Positions 1 to 7,513 of a stretch of DNA of 16,923 bases are shown here, piece after piece. The DNA is from Pelotomaculum sp. (GTDB lineage Bacteria > Bacillota > Desulfotomaculia > Desulfotomaculales > Pelotomaculaceae), in contig DNIT01000049.1 in NCBI GenBank assembly GCA_003489345.1, positions 1,976 to 18,898 of the forward strand. Reading direction: 5' to 3'. Position 1 is the first letter of the stretch; each line of letters starts with the position of its first letter. Under the pieces are notes generated by a model. It had not been told where the DNA came from. It made no database searches and saw only the letters and a list, made by a program, of their open reading frames with translations. The translations under genes and the position numbers were made by a program.

Positions 1-117
1 ATTTGATTTGATTTGCTTTGTTCTTGGTTTCTCACTTTGCAAATTCATAACATTTATTTCCGCATGTACTACCTTTAATCTATTGCGAGTGTAAAATATA
101 AAAAGATCTGTTCATAA

Positions 118-750
118 CTATAAGCTTTTTGGAACCACCTGCATAGCAGGTGGTATTCGATAAACAACAAAGCGAATATCAAAGGGACTGATCCCGACCG
201 TCCTGGCGAGCTTTTCAGTCTGAAGTTGTTCCGCAAACTGCCCAACATTTACTCCGAACCCCCTCATAGCGCCGCTGGGCATTTTGTTTGTATAAATCAG
301 TGTACCGTCAGGGTAGCGGTTTCCTTCCGGACGTACTAAAGGCGCTCCCTCTTTCATAGCTTCGCGCGGATCAACTACAGCAGGAAGCTCTTCTATGTCC
401 AGCTTTATTTTGCTCAACGCTTCCAAAGTGGTAGCTTTGTCATCGGCTGCAACCGCTGCTATATTCTGCCCCTTGAACCTTACGATTTCCTCAGCTAGAA
501 CATCCTGATCCGGGTACATGGCAAATTTGTTGTACGGAACATCATCTTTAGTAATAACTGCATGAACACCTTTTACCTTGAGCGCCTCTGAAATATCAAT
601 TGAATGAATCCTGGCCCTCTTGTAAGGAGAACGCAATGTTTTGCATATAAGCATTCCAGGCATTTTAACATCGCTCGGGTACACTGTTTTTCCGGTTACA
701 TGCCCCATAACATCATATTTAGGAATGCTTTTGCCAACATAATTAAGCAT
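118..750 (-). pseudogene. Internally deleted xanthine dehydrogenase-family molybdopterin-binding subunit
   Basis: The product resembles the large molybdopterin-binding subunit of xanthine dehydrogenase/aldehyde oxidoreductase enzymes but is only 210 aa, against roughly 750-780 aa for the family. Residues 1-150 match the N-terminal hammerhead domain (start MLNYVGKSIPKYD, then GKTVYPSDVKMPGML and RPEGNRYPDG). The reading frame then jumps straight to a segment normally found about 200 residues further on (YTNKMPSGAMRGFGVNVGQF, then a GISPFDIR motif). After that the similarity stops and an unrelated tail of about 16 residues ends the frame. The 5' end overlaps the 2Fe-2S subunit frame by 8 nt, which is the normal operon arrangement. 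I read this as a dead remnant: an in-frame internal deletion plus loss of the C-terminal half, including most molybdopterin-contacting parts. The domain assignment is confident; that it is non-functional is inferred from length. Confidence 0.8.
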
Positions 751-1111
751 TTATCTCACTTCCTTCCGGGAGGCGGCCGAATTCTCCGCTTACTACAGCC
801 GAAACAGCTTTAACATACTCCTTATATCCACCGCATCTGCAAAGATTTCCACTTAAGTCATCCTTGATTTCCTCTTCCTTTGGAGCCGGATTATCCAATA
901 GGAACGCAACTGTCGCCATTACCATACCAGGCGTGCAATAACCACATTGTGGAGCGCCATATTTGATAAATGCTTGCTGAATCGGGTGAAGTTCGGAGCC
1001 ATTACTGAGACCCTCAACTGTTACAACTTTTTTCCCTTCTGCCGTAAGCGCCAGAACAGTGCAAGACTTTACCGCTTTTCCATCAAGAATTACCGTTGCT
1101 TTCATATGCAC
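743..1111 (-). pseudogene. N-terminally truncated 2Fe-2S subunit of molybdenum hydroxylase
   Basis: This is the small iron-sulfur (CoxS/XdhC-like) electron-transfer subunit. Family members are about 155-165 aa with two 2Fe-2S clusters: a plant-ferredoxin-type N-terminal domain ending in a CxxxxCGxC motif, and a C-terminal helical domain. Here only 122 aa are open, from a GTG start. The text begins KATVILDGKAVKSC, just where the family has GACTVLLDGK, so the N-terminal cluster ligands are gone. An in-frame stop lies nine codons upstream of the GTG, and the residues between them do not resemble the family. The second cluster is intact: CGYCTPGMVMA and, about 30 residues on, NLCRCGGYKEYVKAV. No good ribosome-binding site precedes the GTG. 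Together with the deleted large subunit this is a decaying operon. The C-terminal domain call is firm. Confidence 0.8.
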
Positions 1112-1203
1112 ATTCGCAATCGACGACGTATTGACTTATTAAACGTTCATTGCATCCACGGAATACCGCTGTAAATACTTGTCATAGACCAGCTGAGTAG
1201 CTG

Positions 1204-1232
1204 TTGACAGTAGTTGTCAGATTTAATATAAT
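1204..1232 (+). promoter_or_regulatory. Sigma-A promoter of the thiamine operon
   Basis: TTGACA at 1204-1209 and TATAAT at 1227-1232 are separated by exactly 17 bp, a perfect consensus match. The predicted transcript would start near 1239, about a dozen bases before the TPP riboswitch. A strong constitutive promoter is consistent with control being exerted by the downstream RNA. Confidence 0.85.
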
Positions 1233-1250
1233 TTACTTGTAATTAAATTA

Positions 1251-1341
1251 AGAAGCTAGGGGTGCCCTGTGGCTGAGAGAGAGAAAATCTCGACCCTCTG
1301 AACCTGACCTGGATAATGCCAGCGTAGGGAAGCAGAAGCTG
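1251..1341 (+). promoter_or_regulatory. TPP riboswitch (THI box)
   Basis: The stretch holds the conserved thi-box elements in order: GGGGTGCC at 1259, GGCTGAGA at 1271, ACCCTCTGAACCTGA near 1293-1307, then CTGGATAATGCCAGCGTAGG and GGAAGC. These form the pyrimidine-sensor and pyrophosphate-sensor arms of the thiamine pyrophosphate aptamer. The element lies between a consensus promoter and a terminator directly upstream of thiS. The expected behaviour is that TPP binding favours termination and shuts off the thi genes. A small alternative hairpin (CTGTT/AACAG, 1339-1356) sits between aptamer and terminator and may belong to the switching region. Confidence 0.97.
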
Positions 1342-1372
1342 TTATTTACGGAACAGTAGCAGCATATCAGAG

Positions 1373-1405
1373 GCCTACCCTAACGGGTGGGCTTTTTGTC
1401 TTTTT
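1373..1405 (+). terminator. Riboswitch-controlled intrinsic terminator
   Basis: GCCTACCC (1373-1380) pairs with GGGTGGGC (1385-1392), with one G-T wobble and a TAAC loop, followed by TTTTTGTCTTTTT. It stands between the TPP aptamer and the thiS ribosome-binding site, so it is the expected expression platform. Confidence 0.9.
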
Positions 1406-1436
1406 AAGTTACTTTCATACAAGGGAGGTGTGCGTC

Positions 1437-1637
1437 TTGAGAATTACTTTAAACGGGAGGGAAGAAATACTAAAGGATGGGACTACTCTGACGGAGCTTG
1501 TTTCCTTGAAGCAGTTAAATATCGGTGAAGTCATTGTCGTATACAATCATCAGTTGGCTAAAAAAGAATCCTGGCCGAACATTGTACTAAAAGAAAATGA
1601 CGGGCTTGAGTTTTTAAGATTTGTCGGAGGTGGTTGA
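1437..1637 (+). CDS. thiS: Sulfur carrier protein ThiS
   Basis: A 66-aa ubiquitin-like protein that carries the thiazole sulfur as a C-terminal thiocarboxylate and donates it to ThiG. It ends in the required Gly-Gly (FLRFVGGG) and shows the family's N-terminal LNGREE segment and VVYNHQLAKK stretch. I chose the TTG at 1437 because an AGGGAGGTG ribosome-binding site (1422-1430) lies 6 bases upstream and the protein then has the usual length; a GTG at 1428 would lie inside that site. It is the first gene after the TPP riboswitch, 3 bases before thiG. The adenylating enzyme ThiF needed to charge it is not in this window. Confidence 0.93.
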   Translation: MRITLNGREEILKDGTTLTELVSLKQLNIGEVIVVYNHQLAKKESWPNIVLKENDGLEFLRFVGGG

Positions 1638-1640
1638 TCA

Positions 1641-2411
1641 GTGAGAGATGTCTTAATGATTGGCGGAAAGGAAGTAACGAGCCGTTTGTTTCTGGGTACC
1701 GGCAAATTCTCCTCCCACAGGTTGATTCCTGAAGTAATCAGGGCCTGTGGTTCCCAGGTAGTGACCGTGGCGCTCAGAAGGATCGACCCGGAGTATGAGG
1801 AGGAAAACATTGTATCTTATGTACCGGGGGAATGTATTCTGATGCCAAACACTTCAGGGGCCAGAAACGCAGAGGAAGCCGTCCGGATTGCCAGGGTGGC
1901 CAGGGCGGCGGGTTGCGGGAACTGGGTAAAAATCGAAGTGATTGCCGATAACAGGTACCTGCTGCCGGATAACTATGAAACGGTTAGGGCTACCGAAATT
2001 CTTGCAGCCGAGGGTTTTGTGGTTCTCCCTTATATGAGCCCGGATTTGATTACAGCCAAGAAATTGGTGGAAGCAGGCGCTGCAGCAGTAATGCCTCTGG
2101 GTTCACCTATCGGCAGCAACCGGGGGCTCAGAACCAGGGAGTTGATCAGAATCTTAATCGAAGAGATACCGCTGCCCATCATTGTGGATGCCGGCATCGG
2201 CCGGCCCTCCGAGGCTGCGGAGGCCATGGAAATGGGGGCTGCCGCGGTACTGGTGAACACGGCCATCGCCACGGCCGGTGACCCGGTGGCCATGGGCAGG
2301 GCGTTCGGCCTGGCCGTGGAAGCAGGTCGTCTGGCTTACCTGGCGGGGCCGGGAAAAACCCATGAGTACGCCCGGGCGTCTTCGCCCCTGACCGGATTCT
2401 TAAGAGATTAA
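1641..2411 (+). CDS. thiG: Thiazole synthase ThiG
   Basis: ThiG condenses 1-deoxy-D-xylulose 5-phosphate, dehydroglycine and the ThiS sulfur into the thiazole phosphate of thiamine; it is a cytosolic TIM-barrel enzyme. The 256-aa length is typical. Visible family motifs are SRLFLGTGKF (14-23), VTVALRRID (41-49), LMPNTSGARNAEEAVRIAR (67-85), and NWVKIEVI with the Schiff-base lysine at residue 97. The C-terminal phosphate-binding region reads PIIVDAGIGRPSEAAEAMEM and VLVNTAIA. The start is GTG at 1641; the ribosome-binding site GGAGGTGG lies inside the end of thiS, so the two are probably translationally coupled. The body is richer in G+C than the flanking accessory regions. Confidence 0.96.
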   Translation: MRDVLMIGGKEVTSRLFLGTGKFSSHRLIPEVIRACGSQVVTVALRRIDPEYEEENIVSYVPGECILMPNTSGARNAEEAVRIARVARAAGCGNWVKIEVIADNRYLLPDNYETVRATEILAAEGFVVLPYMSPDLITAKKLVEAGAAAVMPLGSPIGSNRGLRTRELIRILIEEIPLPIIVDAGIGRPSEAAEAMEMGAAAVLVNTAIATAGDPVAMGRAFGLAVEAGRLAYLAGPGKTHEYARASSPLTGFLRD

Positions 2412-2419
2412 GAAAAGAG

Positions 2420-3532
2420 ATGGCTATGATGAGTTTTTATGAAGTATGCCAAAGGTATGGCAAATTTGATTTTGACAGCTTTTTCAAACAGGTTACCGAC
2501 GCCGATATCAAAAGAATCATTGCCAAGAGCCGCCTTTCTGAAACCGATTACCTGGCCCTGCTTTCACCCGGGGCGGAAAAACATCTGGAGGAGATGGCTC
2601 AAAAAGCTCACCGCTTAACCGTTCAGAATTTCGGCAGGGTTATCTTTCTTTTCACCCCAATGTACCTGGCCAACTATTGTGTCAACCAGTGTGTTTACTG
2701 CGGGTTTAATATTCACAACAAGCTGGAAAGAAAAAAACTTACCCTGGCGGAGGTGAAGCGTGAGGCCAAAATCATAGCGGACACGGGCTTAAAACACATC
2801 CTCATTCTCACCGGTGAGTCCAGGCGGGAATCCCCTGTATCATACCTCAGGGAATGTGTTGAGGTCCTGATAAAATATTTTACTTCAATCAGCATTGAAG
2901 TTTACCCTCTGGAAGAAAAGGAGTACAACGAGCTTATCTCCGTCGGAGTAGACGGCTTTACCATGTTTCAGGAGGTCTACAACGAGGAGGCCTATGCTCA
3001 ATTTCATCCGGGCGGACCGAAAAGGAACTACCGTTTCCGGCTGGAAGCCCCGGAGCGAGCCTGCCGGGCCGGAATGAGGACAGTCAATGTGGGAGCCTTA
3101 CTGGGACTGCACCAGTGGCGGACTGAGGCTTTTCTAACAGGGTTGCACGCACACTATCTCCAAAACACGTTCCCGGATGTGGAAATCAGCGTTTCCCCGC
3201 CACGGATGCGGCCCCAGTTGGGTGGCTTCCCGCCCAAGGTTGAGGTGAGCAATAAAAATCTAGTCCAGTATATTCTGGCTTTCAGACTATTTATGCCCAG
3301 GGGTGGAGTTACGATTTCCACCAGGGAACCTTCTGAACTGCGGGACCGTCTGGTCAGGTTGGGGGCTACCAAAATGTCAGCCGGTTCCAGTACTGCGGTA
3401 GGAGGACACTCTGCCGGCTGTACGCAGACAGGCCAGTTTGAAATTTCGGACACGCGGAGTGTAATGGAGATGGCGAACATGCTTTACGTCCAGGACTACC
3501 AACCGGTCTATAAGGACTGGCAAACTCTCTAA
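2420..3532 (+). CDS. thiH: 2-iminoacetate synthase ThiH (radical SAM)
   Basis: ThiH cleaves tyrosine by radical SAM chemistry to give dehydroglycine (2-iminoacetate) for ThiG and p-cresol; it replaces the oxygen-dependent ThiO in anaerobes. The 370-aa protein has the CX3CX2C cluster motif as C87-VNQ-C91-VY-C94, preceded by PMYLANY. Downstream come the barrel segments LKHILILTGESR and SIEVYPLEEKEYNELISVGVDGFTMF (written here across two strands of the barrel), and a C-terminal region SAGSSTAVGGHSAG. Three ATGs lie close together (2420, 2426, 2429). The purine-rich AAAAGAG just before the first favours 2426 or 2429, so the true N-terminus may be two or three residues shorter. It begins 8 bases after thiG. 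This gene indicates anaerobic thiamine synthesis. Confidence 0.95.
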   Translation: MAMMSFYEVCQRYGKFDFDSFFKQVTDADIKRIIAKSRLSETDYLALLSPGAEKHLEEMAQKAHRLTVQNFGRVIFLFTPMYLANYCVNQCVYCGFNIHNKLERKKLTLAEVKREAKIIADTGLKHILILTGESRRESPVSYLRECVEVLIKYFTSISIEVYPLEEKEYNELISVGVDGFTMFQEVYNEEAYAQFHPGGPKRNYRFRLEAPERACRAGMRTVNVGALLGLHQWRTEAFLTGLHAHYLQNTFPDVEISVSPPRMRPQLGGFPPKVEVSNKNLVQYILAFRLFMPRGGVTISTREPSELRDRLVRLGATKMSAGSSTAVGGHSAGCTQTGQFEISDTRSVMEMANMLYVQDYQPVYKDWQTL

Positions 3533-3624
3533 CATAACTGAGGAAATAACCGGTTTTTAAATGTGCGGTTAAGCGCGTTGCGTCCATTCGGTAATTGCAG
3601 ACAAGTTTAAAAGGAGAATAAAAT

Positions 3625-4281
3625 ATGAGAGCTGAAAGGAGCCCTGCCGCACTGCTGCAGGGGGATATATACGGTATCACCGCGGGGGAATACTCTCTTG
3701 GCAGGACCAATGTTGAGGTGGTAGCCCAGATGATTGACTCCGGTGTAAAGGTTATCCAATACCGGGAAAAGGAGAAGACCGCGCGGCAAAAGTATGTAGA
3801 GTGCCTGAAAATCAGGGAAATGACGCGGGAAGCCGGTGTAACCTTTATCGTCAACGACCATGTCGACCTGGCCCTCCTGGTTGAGGCTGACGGGGTGCAC
3901 CTGGGCCAGGATGACCTGCCTCCGGAAAAGGTGAGAGAATTGGTCGGCCAAAAGATGCTTATTGGTCTTTCCACCCATTCTCCCCAGCAGGCCAGGGCCG
4001 CGGTCAGTTCGGGGGTGGATTATATTGGTGTGGGACCCATTTTTGCCACGAAGACCAAAAAAGATGTGTGTGAGCCTGTCGGGCTTGAGTACCTGGACTA
4101 TGTTGTGAAAAATATCAGTCTTCCCTTTGTGGCTATCGGTGGGATCAAGGAGCATAATATCGCCGAGGTTAGAAGCAGGGGAGCTAAATGTATCGCCCTG
4201 GTAACAGAAATCGTGGGGTCCGGTGACATAGTCGCCAAGGTGCTGGCACTAAGATCCCTACTCAATGATAAGGAGGTTTAA
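3625..4281 (+). CDS. thiE: Thiamine-phosphate synthase ThiE
   Basis: ThiE joins hydroxymethylpyrimidine pyrophosphate to thiazole phosphate, releasing pyrophosphate and giving thiamine monophosphate. The 218-aa protein shows the family motifs VIQYREK (43-49, pyrophosphate binding), IVNDHVDLALL, DGVHLGQDDLP, IGLSTHS, YIGVGPIFATKTKKD and VAIGGI. The ATG at 3625 follows AAGGAG at 3611-3616 with good spacing. The 92-base spacer after thiH is the longest in the operon and contains a small hairpin (AACCG/CGGTT, 3549-3571) that could mark RNA processing; no T-run follows it, so I do not call a terminator. thiC follows 3 bases downstream. Confidence 0.95.
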   Translation: MRAERSPAALLQGDIYGITAGEYSLGRTNVEVVAQMIDSGVKVIQYREKEKTARQKYVECLKIREMTREAGVTFIVNDHVDLALLVEADGVHLGQDDLPPEKVRELVGQKMLIGLSTHSPQQARAAVSSGVDYIGVGPIFATKTKKDVCEPVGLEYLDYVVKNISLPFVAIGGIKEHNIAEVRSRGAKCIALVTEIVGSGDIVAKVLALRSLLNDKEV

Positions 4282-4284
4282 CAC

Positions 4285-5580
4285 TTGAACTGTGCGACAC
4301 AAATGGAAGCGGCCCGTAAGGGAATAATCACGAAGGAGATGGAGGCGGTAGCATATAAGGAGCAGGTGAGTCCAGATGTCCTGCGGGATCTGATCGGGCA
4401 GGGCCGGGTGGTGATTCCCGCTAATAAAAACCATACATCCCTGGACCCGTGCGGCATTGGCCAGGGCCTTAAGACGAAAATTAATGTCAACCTGGGGGTT
4501 TCGAAGGACTGCTGCGATATCGAAGCCGAGTTGGAAAAGGTGAGGTGGGCTATAAAGCTGCAAGCGGACGCTATTATGGACTTGAGCTGCTATGGCAAGA
4601 CCGGGGAATTCAGGCAGAGGTTGGTTGAGATTTCACCCGCTGTGATTGGCACCGTGCCCATATACGATGCTGTGGGCTTTTATGAACGGGAACTTAAAAA
4701 CATTTCCGCCAGGGAGTTCCTGGGAGTAGTGGAGAAACACGCGCGCGACGGGGTGGATTTCATGACTATCCACGCGGGGGCTAACCGGGAAGCTGTTGCC
4801 AGGTTAAAGAAAAACCCGAGGCTCACAAACATAGTATCCAGAGGGGGTTCCCTCCTTTTCGCCTGGATGGAGATGAATGAACAGGAGAATCCTTTTTACG
4901 AGTTTTACGACGAGCTATTGGATCTTTGCCGGCATTACGACGTAACCATCAGCCTGGGTGATGCCTGCCGACCGGGCAGCCTCAGGGATGCCACCGATGC
5001 CTTACAAATTCAGGAGTTAATCAACCTGGGTGAATTGACCAAAAGAGCCTGGGAAAGGGATGTCCAGGTGATGATCGAAGGGCCCGGACATATGGCCTTA
5101 AGCGAAATTGTGGCAAATATGCTGCTTGAAAAGAAGCTGTGCCACGGCGCCCCATTTTACGTGCTGGGGCCGCTGGTGACCGACATCGCTCCCGGCTATG
5201 ACCACATTACCAGCGCTATTGGGGGGGCTTTGGCAGCAGCCCATGGTGCGGATTTCCTCTGTTATGTAACTCCGGCTGAACACCTGCGCCTGCCAACTTT
5301 GGATGATATGAAGGAGGGAATTATCGCCTCAAGGATTGCTGCTCACGCTGCCGACATCGCCAAAGGAGTGCCCGGGGCGAGGAAATGGGATGACGAGATG
5401 AGCGATGCGAGGCGCCGCCTGGACTGGACGAGGATGTTTGAACTGGCTTTGGACCCGGAGAAGGCCAGACGTTACCGGTCGGAGTCCATGCCTGAGAACC
5501 ACGACTCCTGTACCATGTGTGGCAAGATGTGCGCCGTTCGGACAATGAACAAAATAATGACTGGTGAAAATCCCTTTTAA
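4285..5580 (+). CDS. thiC: Phosphomethylpyrimidine synthase ThiC, short form
   Basis: ThiC is a radical SAM enzyme that rearranges aminoimidazole ribotide into hydroxymethylpyrimidine phosphate. At 431 aa it is the short type found in clostridia and archaea; the E. coli enzyme is about 630 aa. Recognisable segments include NLGVSKDCCDIEAELEK, DLSCYGKTGEFR, GTVPIYDAVG, VDFMTIHAGANREAV, SRGGSLL, SLGDACRPGS, VMIEGPGHM and PLVTDIAPGYDHITSAIGGA. The C-terminal cluster motif reads CTMCGKMC, that is CX2CX3C, one residue tighter than the CX2CX4C of E. coli-type ThiC. The TTG start at 4285 has AGGAGG 8 bases upstream. Its paralogue BzaF (hydroxybenzimidazole synthase) looks similar, but a TPP-riboswitch operon with the thiazole genes argues for ThiC. 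No clear terminator follows. Confidence 0.93.
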   Translation: MNCATQMEAARKGIITKEMEAVAYKEQVSPDVLRDLIGQGRVVIPANKNHTSLDPCGIGQGLKTKINVNLGVSKDCCDIEAELEKVRWAIKLQADAIMDLSCYGKTGEFRQRLVEISPAVIGTVPIYDAVGFYERELKNISAREFLGVVEKHARDGVDFMTIHAGANREAVARLKKNPRLTNIVSRGGSLLFAWMEMNEQENPFYEFYDELLDLCRHYDVTISLGDACRPGSLRDATDALQIQELINLGELTKRAWERDVQVMIEGPGHMALSEIVANMLLEKKLCHGAPFYVLGPLVTDIAPGYDHITSAIGGALAAAHGADFLCYVTPAEHLRLPTLDDMKEGIIASRIAAHAADIAKGVPGARKWDDEMSDARRRLDWTRMFELALDPEKARRYRSESMPENHDSCTMCGKMCAVRTMNKIMTGENPF

Positions 5581-5736
5581 AGTCGAGAGTGAGTCCGGAA
5601 TACACTAATATCTAATATAGTCTTATATAAAAAGTATATTACTGAAAAGTCTTTGTGCATTCTTCAGATCAATAATAGAACCATTCGACACCACTAATCC
5701 CATAGGTAAGTTTATGCTTTCCTTACTAGTACAGTG
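5581..5736. other. AT-rich intergenic gap after thiC
   Basis: I see no gene, clear promoter or good terminator here. With the transposase remnant that follows it makes a 460-base stretch without an intact gene between convergent thiC and proA. Confidence 0.5.
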
Positions 5737-5946
5737 TCAACTCTTAAACTGCGAATAAAGTCTTTTATCATCAGGCTGTTTTTGGCGAAAATACTTTATG
5801 AAGCGAAGATTTAGAATTAGTGTTGACATGATACTAGATCCATAGCTTAATTGGAACGTGATACCTTTATTGAACACTCTAGCATTAAGACCAGTTTCTT
5901 TTCTTCCCAATGGAAGCGCTCCATTTTCAGTGTAATTTTGGAATCT
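5737..5946 (-). pseudogene. Remnant of a transposase C-terminus
   Basis: An open stretch of 69 codons ends at a TGA (5737-5739) and is closed upstream by a stop at 5947-5949. It reads as ordinary coding text: NGALPLGRKETGLNARVF, then NKGITFQLSYGSSIM, then LNLRFIKYFRQKQPDDK, ending YSQFKS. There is no start codon at the left edge, and neighbouring frames also look coding just upstream (CANGWDKDSK in another frame), which suggests a frameshift. The stop lies inside GTGTCAACTC, which is inverted as GTTGACA at 5822-5828; a TGTCAA end right after a stop codon is typical of insertion sequence ends. I infer the 3' end of a decayed insertion sequence, family not determined. It could be another lost gene. 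Confidence 0.45.
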
Positions 5947-5994
5947 TTATCCCAGCCATTTGCACAATAATTGAATATTGGCGCTTGGGCGGAT

Positions 5995-6027
5995 AAAAAA
6001 GCTAAGGATTATCACAAAAATTTAGCT
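5995..6027 (-). terminator. Probable terminator of proA
   Basis: On the minus strand AGCTAA (6027-6022) pairs with TTAGCT (6005-6000) across a 16-base loop and runs into TTTTTT. The stem is only 6 bp, so it is a weak intrinsic terminator, about 18 bases after the proA stop. Confidence 0.5.
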
Positions 6028-6044
6028 AACCCCAGGTTATTAAT

Positions 6045-7343
6045 TTATAAAGGAAATTTTTTTTCCAATTTGTTATGCTTGAATGTTTTTACTCGGTTAG
6101 AGTAATCCGCTACAACATGACCTTTGCCTATTAACTTATATTTATAAATAACCAGTCCTTCCAGACCGACCGGACCCCTGGCATGAATTTTACTTGTGCT
6201 TATTCCCACTTCAGCGCCAAAACCGTAGCGAAAACCGTCGCTAAAGCGGGTGGAGCAATTCCAAAAAACATTGCCCGAGTCAACTAGGGCCATGAAGCGG
6301 GCCGCATTTTCCTCGCTTTCCGTAATGATGCTGTCAGTGTGGCCGGAGCCGTAATAATTGATATGGTTGATCGCTTCATCAACATCATCCACCACTTTAA
6401 TTGACAGCTTGTAGTCCAGGTACTCCGTATTCCAGTCCTGTTCTGCGGCAGGAGCCACGGGAATAATTTTTTGTGTCCTGGGACAGCCGGTTATCACCAC
6501 CTGTTTTTGTTCTAGAGCATCCTTCAACAAGGGCAGAAATCTGGCGGCAGCCTTTTCATGCACCAGCAGGGTTTCCGTCGCATTGCATACGGCAACATAC
6601 TGGGTTTTTGAATCAACCACAATGTTCACCGCCATATCCAGCCCGGCAGTTGCATCGACATAACAGTGACATATACCGTCCGCGTGACCCATTACCGGTA
6701 TCCTCGAATTATCCATAATGTATCTGACAAAATCATTTGATCCTCTGGGTATAATCAGGTCGATATATTCATCCAGTTTCAGCATTTCGCTGACTTCCGC
6801 CCTGGTCTCCATAAGCTTGAGCCAGTTGGCGGGGACTCCTGCTTCTTCAGTTGCTTTCATAATGACATCTGCCAGGATCCGGTTGGTTTCCACGGCCTCA
6901 GAGCCGCCTTTGAGCAACGCACAGTTGCCGCTTTTCAAGCAGAGGGTGGAAATCTGCACCAGGGCATCGGGTCTGGACTCGAAAATCACTCCGATTACCC
7001 CAATCGGACAAGTAACTTTATATAATTCCAGATCATCGTCCAGCCCGGTCGAAAGCAGCGTCTTGCCGACAGGATCCTCCAACTGAATCAGGCTGTTGAT
7101 CCCGTCAACGACATCCGCTATCTTTGATTGATCGAACTTCAGCCTTTTTAACAGAGGCTCCGGAAGGTTTTCCTTTACGCTCCGTTGTAAATCCTCCTGG
7201 TTGGCTTTGACAATTTCGTTCTCGCGTTCAGTTAAAGACCTGGCTATCTGCGCCAAAGCCCTGTTCTTGTGCTCCGCTTCCATTACAGCCAGCTTAATGG
7301 AAGCCTCCTTGACCTGACGGGCTATATCATCGATCCTCATCAT
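6045..7343 (-). CDS. proA: Glutamate-5-semialdehyde dehydrogenase (gamma-glutamyl phosphate reductase)
   Basis: ProA reduces gamma-glutamyl phosphate to glutamate-5-semialdehyde with NADPH, the second step of proline synthesis. The 432-aa protein is the full family length. Motifs include CPIGVIGVIFESRPDAL (112-128), LKSGNCALLKGGSEA (136-150), IPRGSNDFV (198-206), GICHCYVD (223-230) and the catalytic cysteine at about 253 in VAVCNATETLLVHE. The C-terminal ARGPVGLEGLVIYKYKL is typical; about 25 extra residues follow the usual GKG end. The start has AAGGAGAGG just upstream and two adjacent ATGs, so the second (7338-7340) could be the real one. proB, usually adjacent, is absent here, so proA stands alone between two terminators. 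Confidence 0.95.
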   Translation of the reverse strand: MMRIDDIARQVKEASIKLAVMEAEHKNRALAQIARSLTERENEIVKANQEDLQRSVKENLPEPLLKRLKFDQSKIADVVDGINSLIQLEDPVGKTLLSTGLDDDLELYKVTCPIGVIGVIFESRPDALVQISTLCLKSGNCALLKGGSEAVETNRILADVIMKATEEAGVPANWLKLMETRAEVSEMLKLDEYIDLIIPRGSNDFVRYIMDNSRIPVMGHADGICHCYVDATAGLDMAVNIVVDSKTQYVAVCNATETLLVHEKAAARFLPLLKDALEQKQVVITGCPRTQKIIPVAPAAEQDWNTEYLDYKLSIKVVDDVDEAINHINYYGSGHTDSIITESEENAARFMALVDSGNVFWNCSTRFSDGFRYGFGAEVGISTSKIHARGPVGLEGLVIYKYKLIGKGHVVADYSNRVKTFKHNKLEKKFPL

Positions 7344-7373
7344 GACCTCTCCTTACAAATAAGTACTGACTGA

Positions 7374-7402
7374 ATTATAACGCATAATTGCAAACATATA
7401 AA
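7374..7402 (-). promoter_or_regulatory. Predicted promoter of proA
   Basis: On the minus strand a perfect TATAAT (7379-7374) is preceded, 17 bp upstream, by TTTATA (7402-7397), a 4 of 6 match to the -35 consensus. It lies about 30 bases before the ATG, after the terminator of the upstream gene, so proA probably has its own transcript. Confidence 0.55.
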
Positions 7403-7440
7403 CTGATCAATACGCCATAAAATTTATGAACCACCTTAAT

Positions 7441-7477
7441 ACCGACAAGAAAAGGCCTTCCGTTTTTCGGGAAGGCC
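7441..7477 (-). terminator. Terminator of the acyl-CoA synthetase gene
   Basis: GGCCTTCC (7477-7470 on the minus strand) pairs perfectly with GGAAGGCC (7461-7454) across an 8-base loop and is followed by TTTTCTTGT. It lies 37 bases after the stop of the AMP-forming ligase. Confidence 0.85.
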
Positions 7478-7513
7478 CATTTTCACAGCGCTTTTAAATG
7501 ATCCTGCAAGTCC

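Noticed and set aside
1..117. Repeated ATTTG at the left edge
   Set aside because: A short low-complexity run only; no gene or signal could be supported.
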